From Medicago truncatula (lineage: Eukaryota > Streptophyta > Magnoliopsida > Fabales > Fabaceae), in contig NC_053044.1 in the NCBI RefSeq assembly GCF_003473485.1, positions 31,996,091-32,060,090 on the forward strand: 64,000 nucleotides of DNA. The letters run 5' to 3'. Below the pieces are notes generated by a model, which made no database searches, was not told where the DNA came from, and saw only the letters and a program-made list of their open reading frames with translations. The position numbers and the translations under genes were made by a program. This document shows, piece by piece, positions 12,337-23,800 of the stretch (positions within the stretch are counted from its first letter, which is position 1; each line of letters begins with the position of its first letter).

Positions 12337-12944
12337 ACCGAAAAAGTATCTAACTTTGTTTGGTTCGGTTCAAATCCGAACCGAACCAACTTAAACGGAT
12401 CTAGTTTGGTTCGATTCTCGGTTTTTAATTTTGAGATCTAAAGAACCGATGAACCGAATCGATGTTAACCTCACTCCCTATTTTGGCAATATTATCTCTC
12501 CTCACACACACTTATGATTAAACTCAAAATTAAAGTCCAACGTAAAATACTTCTCAATTCATTCACTTTCTCCCATCATCATCTCATCTCATCACTCACA
12601 TTCTATTTCGTTTCTATTAAAAAAGAACACTAGCCGCCGCTGGGATCCATCTCTTGTTAGTTTTTTCATGTTAGTTATATAAAGTAGTTTGAAGAATAGA
12701 GAATATGGAAAATAAAGTTCTATGAAATATTTAAGTATGTTGTATGAATGAAATATAAATTTATGAAAATATGGATTTTTTTAATTATATGTTCAAACAA
12801 ATCGATCAACCGAACCGATCCAAACCGACTAATTTGGTTTGGTTTCTTTTTTAAAAAACAGTAAAAACTGAACAGATGAAAATTTCATTGGTTTGGACAT
12901 TTTTTTGACCAAAAACCGATCCAAATCAAACCGTTACACCCCTA
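12337..12944. mobile_element. hAT-like MITE at the 3' end of the broken NCR gene
   Basis: The intact NCR locus reads ACTCAAACACATAAAC at this point. Here the matching text is split after ACTCAAAC and resumes about 600 bases later at ACACATATACATG. The inserted DNA is rich in AACCGAACC/GGTTCGGTT inverted phrases and ends ACGGTTTGATTTGGATCGG read inward, with a GGGGTGTAACGG tip of hAT-like type. Edges are accurate to a few bases. Confidence 0.5.
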
Positions 12945-13244
12945 CACATATACATGTGCCTGTTGAGAATAAGTGGGCTAATTCAAAACTAACCAAACAC
13001 TTTACTACCCTATTTTCCGGGCAAAACCCTTATGCTCTACATTGATCTGTAGTACATTCATAATAGCCTGCTATAATGAAAAAGGAGAATAAAAAGATCT
13101 TATTATAAGTGAAAATATTATGTAGGAAATAAATAAGAAAAATTGAAAAGGATAAAAAAATGGTTTACCATTATTATTCATTGCAACTGAAAATGAGGAG
13201 AGAAAGATAATTATAACATAAACAAACTTGAGAATCTGAGCCAT
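12945..13244 (-). pseudogene. Broken NCR (nodule-specific cysteine-rich) gene
   Basis: Exon 1 (13,169-13,244) encodes an NCR signal peptide, MAQILKFVYVIIIFLSSF, ending at a GTAAAC donor. Exon 2 starts at 13,067 after TTATAG/CAG and reads GYYECTTDQCRA. A TAA at 13,030-13,032 then stops the frame. Downstream, the same frame still shows GFCPENRVVKC and a terminal CIC that align with the intact NCR at 17,351. There is also one residue fewer between the first two cysteines. A mature peptide with only two cysteines would not be a normal NCR, so I call it a pseudogene; a very short expressed form cannot be excluded. A hAT-like element sits at its 3' end. Confidence 0.8.
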
Positions 13245-13610
13245 ATATTTTCCCATTTGCATGTATGAAATAGAATATGGTTTTATCACTTTATAATTTA
13301 TAAAGCTCGTCCACTCCTTATATACATTAAATGTGTTTTAGGGCTTATGAAGTTAAAAACAACTTTCTTAAAATATGAATTATTATTAAATGTCTCTTAA
13401 TTACATCAAATGTTTTGTTTGCTCCTTTAGCATGCTTAATAGAGGTCGCATAAAAACTTACCAATTATGAAAATTCATTCTTATTATTTTTCAAGTTTTC
13501 ATTATTTTATAACCTTTTCGTACGACACAAAAGGGAAAATGATAGGCTTCAAACAAACAATGTTTAAACGTCTTTTGGTGCACTATTGAATCTAACCTCA
13601 TCTCTAAAAT
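13245..13610 (-). promoter_or_regulatory. NCR-type promoter block (broken gene)
   Basis: A conserved upstream block shared with the intact NCR gene (17,662-17,970) and with an orphan copy (about 18,400-18,635). It includes a minus-strand TATATAAG box near 13,318 and conserved phrases such as TTACCAATTATGAAAATTCATTC and CATGCTTAATAGAGGTCGCATA. Conservation across three copies suggests it holds the nodule expression elements described for NCR promoters, though I have not matched named motifs. Confidence 0.55.
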
Positions 13611-13679
13611 CTTTGTTAGGGTTTTATGAACGAGTTTTAAAGCCTTTCTTTGATGAACTTAATTTAGGGAACCAAACTT

Positions 13680-14470
13680 TGAAACCTAACACATAAAATT
13701 TCACTTAACAAAAAAAATATGAATTGCAATTTTTTTCTTCTTCTCTTATAATATCTAGGCTAAAATATGGTTTTGGTCCCTGCAAATATGCCTCGTTTTG
13801 GTTTTAGTCCCTGCAAAAAAAATTTGTTGTTTTTGGTCCCTGCAAAATATTTTGTTTTTGGAAATAGTCCCCAGGGACTATTTCCAAAAACAAAATATTT
13901 TGCAGGGACCTTTTTCAAAATCAAAAGATTTTGCAGGGACTATTTCTCTAATAAATAGTTAAGTCATCATGTGACACATGTGCAAATTATCACAAAAGTG
14001 GAGCCAGGGACCAAAACCAAAATGAGACATATTTGCAGGGACCAAAAACAACAAAAAATTTTTGCAGGGACTAAAACCAAAACGAGGCATATTTGCAGGG
14101 ACCAAAACCATATTTTAGCCTAATATCTAAGATGTACACTAAATGGGATTAAAGGCTCGTGTCAGAAACTAGACATATCCGTGATTTTTTTTTTAGGTCA
14201 AATACCTTTTAGAGTCCTTAAATTAGATGTTTGTCACAAATTAGTCCTTTAAAGTTTTTTTGTAAACAATTGATTTGTTTAAGTCATAAAATGTTACACT
14301 TTTATCCTTTTTCATTCAATTTTGTTGAAAATGCTTATGTGATCGCTTAACTTTGAGGTGGCTAATACAAACAATGCTTATGACACCAAACTTGATTACT
14401 TACACATGTTTTCTTTTTCTTGTTTTCAAATTAAAACCTATTTTTATAGATAAATATTTCATAAGCAACA
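13680..14470. repeat. NCR-neighbourhood repeat block, copy 3, split by a MITE
   Basis: It matches copies 1 and 2 (10,937 and 11,411) on both sides of the MITE at 13,758-14,120, ending in TAAATATTTCATAAGCAAC. The comparison shows the repeat was already duplicated before the MITE landed. Confidence 0.6.
13758..14120. mobile_element. MULE-type MITE with long TIRs
   Basis: The terminal repeats begin GGCTAAAATATGGTTTTGG and continue TCCCTGCAAATATG, with a matching inverted copy at the right end. A perfect 9-base duplication, TAATATCTA, flanks it (13,749-13,757 and 14,121-14,129), as Mutator-like elements make. It interrupts a repeat whose uninterrupted copies lie at 11,020 and 11,490. A 63-codon frame at 13,767 is a by-product of the repeat. 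Confidence 0.8.
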
Positions 14471-14529
14471 TTTTTTTTTTGAGCAAATTTCATAAGCAAC
14501 ATTATAAATCAAGTAATCGATCAATTGCA

Positions 14530-14840
14530 GATATGCTTAGCAGCAAGGTCAAAGTTTCAGTCATGGTACCTGGACAATGGCTGCTCACGACACATGACAG
14601 GAGAAAAACTTAACTTCCAAACCCTAACTCTATAAAAGGGAGGAAATGTAGGATTTTGAGGAAACCAAAAAGGGGAGATAATTGGTATGGATATTATTGA
14701 CAACTCTTCTTACCCTTATATTGAAAATGTTTGGTTAGTTGATGGACTAAAATATAACCTTCTGAGCAAGTTAATTATATGACAGTGATATGAAGTAGTG
14801 GTTGATAAGAACAACTGCACGGTCATCAAGGTCTTTTGTT
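14530..14840 (+). mobile_element. Ty1/copia fossil fragment, protease region
   Basis: A short broken piece of a copia polyprotein around the aspartic protease. It has a recognisable GCSRHMTGE-like stretch and, further on, an NVWLVDGLKYNLLS stretch of the kind that follows the protease in copia elements. No LTRs are attached. It carries several breaks and is an old fragment. Confidence 0.6.
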
Positions 14841-16284
14841 TTATGTCTTTTTTGTGTTTCGTTGAACATTTTATGTTGTGTACTTTGTTTTATGACTTGT
14901 TCTGATGTGTACCTTTTGACTTAATTTGGTTTTATATGAATATTTTTATGGTATTCTATTTTACTGGCTACTGCCACACCAGATTTGTTCCCCATTTTTT
15001 TCATCATGTTATACCTTATGGTTTATATTTCAGAATTTACAAAATTTTTAAGTGTAGCTCTATAAAAGTGTAGACATGAAGGAGAAATGAGCAATATGTC
15101 GTTGCTCATTTTGTGTAAACATCCTGATCCCATTGTTTGTGGATGTCTTTGAAAGAGTAAAGAAGAAGAAGAAGAAGATGAACAGTGTTGTTTCTGACAG
15201 AGGCAAACAGCTGTGTATAAAATGAAATGTGAGCTCTGTGTCTTTAAATTCATTAATTTGAGCTCTTTCTTGTTCACATAGGTCCAACAATAATTAAGTA
15301 AACAATGATAAATTAATTTAAAAAATTCTCTAATTATATTAAATTAACAACTTTCTTTCACCAATTTTTTTTAACAACTTTCTTTATAAAATCATTTGAT
15401 AATTTTTTTTTTAACTATTAATTATTTTCTTATTTTCCTTTAATCGACTATATTTGAATTGAAAAGGGTTAAATGAAAAGTTTAATGAAGAAAATACTAA
15501 ATTTTTACAATGTGTTTATGATTGAGTCCAATTTCTTCATTTGAAGTTTTTGTTTTCAATAAAATTTAGCCACACCAAAAAGACGATCCTAGATCTGCCC
15601 CTGCCTCAACCAATAAGCTTTTTCACTTTCAACTCGGATACTTGTGTGTGTGTAACGACTCTTGTTTTACAAAGTCCGTGAATTGTGAAGAACTAATTGT
15701 TGAAAAATGATTTGTTAAAGGTGGCTTTTATTTTGGTCATCATTTTTGGAAAATATTTTTGAAAGAAAACTTTTACCCTGATTTTAAAAAGAAACAAATG
15801 CATTCTCTATATAAAAAAGTTTGGATGTTAAATTTATCTTTATTGTAACTTACTTGCAATTTATGTTTGGGAAATGTTAACTTGTGTCCTTAAGGGCACA
15901 GATTAATGATTCAAATATAGAAATAATTTATTGAAATGTGTGTATTGTATTTAATTTTAACTTTTTGATCAATTAAATGCACAAAATTTTAAAAAATATT
16001 TCTTCTTTTAGAAGTCTTAACATGTGCCCTGAGGGCACAAATTAACACTACCCTTTAAGTTTTCTACGATTTAGTTTTCTGTGATTTTTTACTTTTCAAA
16101 TTCATTTACATTTTTGCACTTTTCAAATTCTTTTGCTTTACATTTTTAGCACTTCAAATTTCAAGTTAATACTTATTTAAAAATGTTTTAAATCAAAGCA
16201 TACACTTTTAAGCATTAAAAATTGTAGATTGTTTTTGTTTTCATGGACAATTTCGACATTATTAATTTTCATGAAATATATAAA
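14841..16284. other. Intergenic DNA with a short MITE-like hairpin pair
   Basis: No gene seen. A GAA triplet run lies at about 15,162-15,179. Around 15,875-16,050 two palindromic tips, TGTCCTTAAGGGCACA and TGTGCCCTGAGGGCACA, face each other about 130 bases apart, which fits a small inverted-repeat element. From about 16,090 the sequence is the NCR 3' flank also seen at 11,750. Confidence 0.4.
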
Positions 16285-17135
16285 GACTGGTGCTAGTCAC
16301 ACTTCAAAAAAAACAAGTTACACTATAGAATGACTAATATACCCCTAAATTGAACATAAGTAAATTTAATTTACATTAACCTAGATTTAACGTAAGTAAA
16401 CTGAATTTACACTACTAACCTCTTATATACATACTATATACATACGTAAACTAAATAACCTAAATTGAACGTAAGTAAACTTAATTTACATTAACCTATA
16501 TTGAACGTAAGTAAACTGAATTTAAACTAACCTCTTATATACATACTATATACACTCGTAAACTAAATTTACATTAACCTAAATTGAACATAAGTAAACT
16601 TAATTTACATTAACCTAGATTGAACGTAAGTAAACTGAATTTACATTAACCTAAATTGAACATAAGTAAACTTAATTTACATTAACCTAAATTGAACGCA
16701 AGTAAACTGAATTTACACTAACCTAAATTGAACATACGTAAATTTGAATTTACATTAACCTGCATACGTAAACTACACTAACCCCTTTTATATACATATA
16801 CGTAAACTTAATTTACACTAACCTCTCACTTAAAATCAAATTGACAAGCATATTTCATACCAAAACAAACAATAAACAAATAGAAACTCATCGAAAATGA
16901 AATTCGAAATTCACTAACCTTTATGAATATAGTACATATCAATAACAAAGATGTTGATTCAGATCTTGGTTGCACATCTATGGTGATTTGTGGATGAAAG
17001 AGGTAAGGGTTCAGAATGATCATAAAAGATAAGTTTTTAGAAATTTACATGAAGAAGACAATTTTGGTATTATTGTAAAATTTTAAATAAATTTGGGTGT
17101 AACTTATTTTTTTTTTGGTGTGATTAGCACCAGTC
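16285..17135. mobile_element. MULE-like element carrying an internal minisatellite
   Basis: The ends are inverted repeats: GACTGGTGCTAGTCACAC on the left and GGTGTGATTAGCACCAGTC on the right. A perfect 9-base duplication, ATATATAAA, flanks it (16,276-16,284 and 17,136-17,144). The paralogous sequence at about 11,890 (GAAATATATAAATTTTGAG) is the empty site. The interior holds a tandem array and no transposase. A 65-codon minus frame at 16,826 lies in non-coding parts. Confidence 0.8.
16345..16830. repeat. 36-base minisatellite inside the MULE-like element
   Basis: The repeated unit is about 36 bases and contains the phrases TAAATTGAACATAAGTAAAC and TTAATTTACATTAACC. It alternates between versions with AACATAAG/CTTAA and AACGTAAG/CTGAA, and some units are interrupted by TATATACATACTATATAC. 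About a dozen full or partial units are visible. There are no spacers of unrelated sequence, so this is not a CRISPR. Confidence 0.8.
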
Positions 17136-17350
17136 ATATATAAATTATGAGTCAATCATAATCATTATTCTTTTACAACCCAATTATGAAACTACATTCA
17201 AAATTAACACGTTGAATCTTACTTTTTAACTTGTTAAGATCTCACATTAAACATTCTATTTGTTGATAATTGTTAATTGTTAATAGATATTCCTATTCCA
17301 ATAATTGATAGCTCTTGATATTTTGTAATAGAATCAATTAGGCTTATCAC

Positions 17351-17661
17351 TCAAACACATAAACATTTTCCTTTTGAGAGGAAGCGGGCTAAAGCAAAAC
17401 TAACAAAACACTTTGCTTCCATATCTGGCGGGCACAACCATTCTTCTCTACAATCATAGTCTGTAGTACATTCAAGATAGCCTGTTGTAATGAAAAAAGA
17501 GAGTGAAAATATCTTATTAAAATATGATAATATTATGTAGAAAAGTAACCAAGAAAATTTGAAAAGGATAAAAAAAATGGTTTACCGTCACTATTTATTG
17601 CAACAACAAATGAGGAGAGTACGATAATCATAACATAAACAAACTTGACAATCTGAACCAT
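17351..17661 (-). CDS. NCR peptide, 68 aa precursor, six cysteines
   Basis: Exon 1 (17,586-17,661) encodes the secretion signal MVQIVKFVYVMIIVLSSF and ends at a GTAAAC donor after one base of a split codon. Exon 2 (17,351-17,481) follows an ACAACAG acceptor and encodes the mature part. That part reads ECTTDYDC, then C at five residues, C seven later, and a C-terminal KCLCV; cysteine spacing is C-X5-C-X5-C-X7-C-X14-C-X-C. The two-exon layout, with the signal peptide alone in exon 1, is diagnostic of the family. In IRLC legumes NCR peptides pass through the secretory pathway to the symbiosome, where they drive bacteroid differentiation. I start at the methionine beginning the family signal; an upstream in-frame ATG would add residues not typical of NCRs. 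The mature peptide is acidic near its start. Confidence 0.88.
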
Positions 17662-17970
17662 ACTTTTGTCTTTTTGCATGTAAGAAATAGAATATGGTTT
17701 TATCAATTTATAATTTATAAAGCTCATCCTGTCCTTATATACATTAAATGGGTTTTATAGGGCTTAAAAAGTTGCAAAAAAACTTTTTAAAATAGGAATT
17801 ATTATAAAATGTCTCTTAAGTACATCAAAGTATTTTGTTTGCCTTTTTAACATGCTTAATAAAGAGGTCCCATAAAAAACTTACCAATCATAAAAATTCA
17901 TTTTTATTTTTCAAGTTTCCATTATTTTATAACCTTTTCGAAAGCCACAAGAGGGAAAATGATAAGCTTC
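17662..17970 (-). promoter_or_regulatory. NCR promoter block (intact gene)
   Basis: Directly upstream of the NCR gene. A minus-strand TATATAAGG box lies near 17,735-17,743. Conserved blocks shared with the other two copies include CATGCTTAATAAAGAGGTC and TTACCAATCATAAAAATTCA. Such long conserved upstream blocks are usual in NCR genes, which are expressed almost only in nodule cells. Confidence 0.6.
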
Positions 17971-18244
17971 AAGCACGAAGAGTTTACATTTCTAGGATAT
18001 TTGTGTATCATGTTATCAAGTGATTGAAATGTTTATGTTTTTGCCATATGACATGCCATGCATGCTTTACATGGTTTTTTTTTGTATATTCTTAGATCTT
18101 GACCCTCTACTTTCTTTGTACATGTGGAAATATATGAGCTCCTTTTTTTTTAGAGTCTTAAGTTACGCAAGAATCACATATATGTTTAGGGTGTGGCAAG
18201 GAGATGACTTGGTTAGGGATAAGAAGTAGTAGCATTTGTAGGTC

Positions 18245-18385
18245 TTTAAATTTCATTTAAATTTATTTTTCAAGTCATCTACATTTATTTTACTTTACAT
18301 TTTTCATCACTTCAAGTTTCAAGTTAATACACTTGTTTAGAAATACATTTTAAACTCAAATAGTACACTTTTATGCATTAAAAGT
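18245..18385 (-). repeat. Remnant of a third NCR 3' flank
   Basis: Matches the NCR 3' flanks at 11,746 and 16,090 (TTTCAAGTTAATAC and CACTTTTATGCATTAAAA). It then changes abruptly at about 18,385 into sequence of the NCR promoter block. The coding region that should lie between them is missing. Confidence 0.55.
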
Positions 18386-18399
18386 TGAACTTTTTGACA

Positions 18400-18635
18400 A
18401 AAAAAGACATTATGGCTTGTAAAGTTGTAAAAAACCTTCATAAAATATAAATTATTATTAAATATCTCTTAAGTACAACAAAATATCTTGTTTTCCCCAT
18501 TAGAATGGTTAATAAAGAGGTCGTATAAAAAACTTACCAATCATAAGAATTCATTCTTACTTTCCAAGTTTTCATTATTATATGACCTTTTCAAAAGACA
18601 CAAAATGAAATATGATAGGCTACAAGTGCAAGATT
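18400..18635 (-). promoter_or_regulatory. Orphan NCR promoter block without a gene
   Basis: Contains the same ordered phrases as the other two NCR upstream regions: AATTATTATTAAATATCTCTTAAG, then GGTTAATAAAGAGGTCGTATAA, then TTACCAATCATAAGAATTC, then ACACAAAATGAAATATGATAGGC. No signal-peptide exon follows on the minus strand. The gene was probably lost by deletion after a third duplication. Confidence 0.6.
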
Positions 18636-18651
18636 GTAATAAAAATTAGGG

Positions 18652-18950
18652 TTAATAATGTTTTTAGCCTCCTATAATATAGTGCACTTTTGGTTTTAAC
18701 TCTTGTAAATATTTTTTTTTAGATTTCACCCTTGAAAAATAAAGATTCTTCAGGATTGGCCCCTCACTACAATGTGTCGGCAGAATCTCCTACGTGGCAG
18801 TGACGTGTCAATTTCTTTTCTTTTTTTTTTTTAAATTTTTTTTCATGTCACGCGTGTAAATGAACGCCACGTGGCATTTGTGATTTTTTTAAAAAAAAAA
18901 ACGAAAAAAACTTAAAAAATACTGGTTTTTTTTTTAATAAAATGGAAAAA
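18652..18950. repeat. One-ended MITE-like fragment
   Basis: It starts GGGTTAATAATGTTTTTAGCC and runs through phrases common at the ends of MULE-type MITEs (CTCCTATAATATAG). A low-complexity stretch containing ACGTGGCA boxes follows. I cannot find the matching inverted end, so it may be truncated by the neighbouring LTR-like sequence. Confidence 0.35.
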
Positions 18951-18954
18951 TTAA

Positions 18955-20880
18955 TAATGATTAAAAAAATCTGGAAAAATTAGCTCAAAATCCGTTTTCA
19001 CCGATTCAACTCTGCCCAAAATATTCTTAAACCATCAACACATTCCCAAATACATAAATGCATACTCAATTATTCACTCTAAGTACTTCATTAGATCCAA
19101 TATCAAGTTTGGAAAAGTTCCACGGCTCATAGAAAAAGTTACGATAAGTTTTCACAAAAATCCACATGACCCATGTGTAGTAATTTGATCATAACTCAAG
19201 TTCTAAAAATCATTTGGACGTCAAATCAAAGCCATTAGAAAGCTAACATAATTATCTAAAACTTTCATGTTTACACCAAAATCCAATTCAAAGCGAAAAG
19301 AGGTGAAAAATAGTGAAATATGAAGGATCTGGTTCACAAAAATCGTGTCACATTTTGTGTCCAGAATCATTGAACATTCTGCCATCAAAATCGTGACGCG
19401 CCTGCAAAAGTTGTGACGCGTTTTGACAACATCAGGTCCAAAAATCAGCTTTTCAAAAAGTGCATTTTTCACCATTTCGCGCGTAAAATTCAAACCGTTA
19501 ATCGGATTTTGATGCCGTTTTCGCCTACACGCTCCTGACACTTGACTCTAACATAATCTACAGAAATTCCACATTTCAACCATCCCAAAAGTCATTTTCC
19601 AAAATCTCACATAAACACTTATTGGCGAAAATGCTTAAACATCGACATTTCACACGAAAGACCCGTTTTCTCCCAAAGGACTCAACTAACACAACCACAA
19701 CATGAAAACAGAAATTCTTCTAGGTTCAATTCATCCAACAATAACAAAATTTCAGTCAACAACCTTATATATATCAAAAGTTCATTTTGGTCCTTCACAT
19801 GAACACTTAACTCGACTTCACCAATTCAAACCACAACTTCACAAAATGGAATACACATGGTATAATTCAACAACAACAACATATCTAATTCAACAACACT
19901 TCATTTAGACATGAATTCAACCATAATTCAACAACATAATATCTCAATCCAACAATTGAGCAAAACTCATAAGTACTCATTTTCACCAAACAAACAACAA
20001 CAATTTATTTCTCAACAACAAATTATGAATCATGCATACCCAAGCCATGAATTATCATCAACCATATGACTAAACAACAATCAACAACCATGCATAATTC
20101 ACCAATTGAGCATCATTTACAAACTACCCATTTTCATACATCATGAACTTGCAATTTCATCATCAACAATTTATTTAACATCAAATTAACATATTCAAAC
20201 ATATCTCTATCACATAAGCACGAATTTCAAAGATTAGGTTCATGATAATCACTTATTCTCATAATCAATTATGCATGGAACAAGAGAAAAAGAATTAACT
20301 AAATGATTATGATAAAAACTAACCCTCTTACCTTAGATAAAGATTAATCCCAACTTAGGCTTCAATTTTGCTCCTATGATTCTTCAAACCCTTGAATTCT
20401 TCAAGTTCCTCTTCTCTCTCTAACCCTTGTTCTTCTCTTCTCCCACTTTCTCTCTCTACCTCTCTCTAGAAAATATCTTATGAAATGAATGAAGTGATAT
20501 TTTCCTAAACAACTCATTAGGTATAACCCTTAGTGGGCTTAACCTAGTTTCTAGTGGGCTTAACCCATTTCTATTCAAACCAAAAATATTTCTACACTCC
20601 AAACGATATTTAACTAATAACGGTAAAATGTCACTAACGGTCACTAAACGGTAAAATCTCAATTTACTCTAGTAACTTAATAAAACCACGGTTCTCACTA
20701 ATCACTAAAAGTAATTCCCACCAAAAATATAATTTTACCCGTTCTCACAAAATGACCAAAATACCCTTCTAACACGGAAACCCATGAAAATGCACCCAAT
20801 GATGAATAATCACACACAAACACATAAAACACATAATAAAAGTAATTAAAATAAATCTAGCTAAAAATCGGGTTGTTACA
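18955..20880 (-). mobile_element. Probable solo LTR of a Ty3/gypsy-type element
   Basis: On the minus strand it begins TGTAACAACCCGATTTTTAGC, a common start for large plant gypsy LTRs. It runs for almost 2 kb without coding sequence. No internal region or second LTR is present, so it looks like a solo LTR fossil. The far end is not sharply defined, and the family assignment rests on its start and length only. Confidence 0.45.
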
Positions 20881-20884
20881 CTAT

Positions 20885-23800
20885 GCACCAAGAATAAGGT
20901 CATCCGTGGAAGTCAATGCTTATGTACGTAAGATCATTTGTACTAATCATCTGATTCTAGTGTAACATCGTTGTTGCACACAATGGCTAGTATGTGAAAT
21001 AAGGAAAGTTTATTTTGACTTATTCAAGATAATAAAACTCTTTTATGATCTCATTGATGGAATTGAATGACGGAAGTGCTGACCTCCAAATCTTCAAGAT
21101 ATCTTAGCATTCATTCAGGCATTCAAAGAGAAGGATTTCTTCGTCAACAGTCATCTACATCTCTGATATATGGGAAGACCAATGTTGTTTGAAGAAGGTT
21201 ACGACACAATACTGCATTCAAGCTTACATACCAAGTCTAAATTGTTCATATATACTAGTTTATAGTATATACCTTATCTAGCAAATATAAAAGAAACCTA
21301 TGTAAGGCTACACTCTAAGTGTATTGTGCTTCATATCTAATTACTACTCCTAGACTTTATTAAAATACTATTTTATGTAAATAAAATAAAATAAACTTGT
21401 TGTATCTCTAAAGTGAGAGTAGGAAATCCACTGGCTTAAGGGAAGGAAATTTATGACAAGGTTGTCTTAGTGTTGTTGTTGTAAGTAATCTTGGATTGTG
21501 GGGTGAACCATGATACACATTTTGTATTGTCTCTTTCATTTATCTCTTTACTTTCTACTATCATCTTTGTTTTGAAAGAGTTGCAAAAAGCGTCAAACAC
21601 AATTCAATCATCTTATTGTGTTTTTCTCACCTTCAATTGGCATCAAAGCAAGGTCACTGAAGTTTCACTTAATTGTGTTAGAGAACTGATCTTGAGAAAC
21701 ACATCTCTTCCTTTGTGTCCTCTACTTCCACTTCTAAGAGTGATTCCAAGATTTATTCCTATTTCAACCTCCTATGTTTAGTGGTGATGTAAAACAATTT
21801 ATTTGGTGGAAAAACAAGCTATACAATTTTTGCATTACTCGAGATGAAGACATTTGGGATTTCATTGAAGATGGCACAACTGATGTTGTGAACAAAGATG
21901 GTAAAGCAATAAACAAGAAGTGTTTGACTACGGATGAAAAGAAGGAATACAAAAAGCATCACAAAGCGAGAAACATTTAGGTGAATGTTTTGGAATTCAA
22001 GGAATTCAACAAGATTGTTGATAAATCTACTCCTAAGAGTACGTTTGATGCTCTCTATGCTACATATGAAGGAAATTAGCAAATCAAGGAGGCAATGGCC
22101 AATTTGCTAGTGCCACGGTATGAAACCCTGAAGATAAAGGAAGATGAAGATATCGAAAACCATGTTCTCTAGGTTTCATGTTTTGATATCTAGAATGCAT
22201 GTACTTGACAAAAGCTATTCTTCTAAGGATCATGTTAACAAGATTCTCATAAGTTTACTAGTCAAGTGGAGGCCCAAGGTTACATCTATCCAAGAAGCTA
22301 AAAATATGAACAAACTGGGACTTGAGTCCCTTATTAGCAGCCCGGTGAGTCATGAGTTAGAGTTGAATCATGATGATGATAAACCTAAAGTCAAGTCTAT
22401 AACACTCAAATCCAAAAGGCAAAATGGTGAAAGCTCTGCAGGCTAAAGATGAAGCTCTATAGGAAGCTGATGAAGATGTTGAGGTATCTGGTGATGATGA
22501 ACTACGTTTCTAACCATAAGAGTTCAACAATTATGGAAGCAGATAGTTAAAGCTCCCATGAAAGGTGGTTTTCCCTCTAGAGGTTCAAGCTTTACAGAGA
22601 AGAAGGAAGAAACAAAGAATTGCTTTCACTACAAGAGGCCTGGTCATTTCAAAGCTGATTATCCTTATTTCTAGAATGACAAATCCAAGAAGGTAAGCTT
22701 CAAAAACAAAGTGAAGAAGAGTCTCATGGCTACACGGGAAGATCTTGATGAAGAATCATAAAATGATGAAGAAGTTATCTTGGTACTCATGGCAACATCC
22801 TATGGTTAAAACACTTCTCAAAATTAAGAGCATTGTTTCTACCTCCAAACCATTGGAGCTTCTGCACATTGATCTCTTTAGGCCAGTGAATACTAACTCG
22901 ATCAATAGAAGAAAAAAAATGGATTAGTCATTATTGATGACTTTAGCAGGTGGACTTAGGTGAAATTCCTTAGAAGCAAGGACGAGTCTTAAGAGGTGTT
23001 TAATGTTTTTTGCAAACAAATTCAAAATGAAAAAGAAACAACTATTTTGAAAATAAGAAGTGATCATGGTGGTGAATTTGAAATCGAACCTTTTGAAAAC
23101 TTTTGCGAAACACATGGAATTCTCCATGATTTTTCTTCTCCTATAACTCCACATAACAATGGGTCTGTAGAAAGCAAAAATAGATCTTTGCAAGAGATGG
23201 CACACACCATGATCAATGAATCTAAATTTGCAAAACGTTTTTGGGAAGAAGCAGTAAATACAACATGCTATGTTCAAAATAAAATCTATATTAGAACTAT
23301 GTTGAACAAGACTCCATATGAATTTCGCAAAGGAAGAAATCCCAATATCTCTTATTTTCACCATTTTGGATGCACATGTTATATCTTGAACACCAAAGTT
23401 CATCTTAAGAAATTTGATGCCAAAGCTCAAAAGCGTATCCTCTTAGGATATTTTGAATGCTCAATGTAACACCCAAGACTGACGAGGGCGGGGAGTGGTC
23501 GCCGGTGCACAAGGCACGACAATGAGCGGCTACTGACAACTTCTAGAGGAACTGAATCACACCGGAATGAGAGGGTTCCTGAGGCCGTGCAGGTATGGGA
23601 CTGCATGGTTGAAGGAAGGCTTATAAGAATTGTTTGGTACTACCTATATCAACAAGATGCATCTTCTTTTCGGTAGCTCATTCCATAAGAACTCCACAGT
23701 TAAGCGTGCTTGACTTGGAGCAATTTTGGGATGGTGACCTACGGGGAAGTTTCCCGGTAAGCGTGCGAGTGAGGACAAAACACGCTGAAAAGACTCGTGT

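Noticed and set aside
15023-15290. Two overlapping minus-strand frames with a serine or phenylalanine run
   Set aside because: The run is the GAA microsatellite read in two frames; no domain or splice partner.
16345-16830. Possible CRISPR-like array
   Set aside because: Plant nuclear DNA; units are contiguous with no unique spacers, so it is a minisatellite.
23637-23755. Possible 5S rRNA gene
   Set aside because: Too diverged and enclosed by LTR ends with a target duplication; it is the 5S-like core of a Cassandra LTR.
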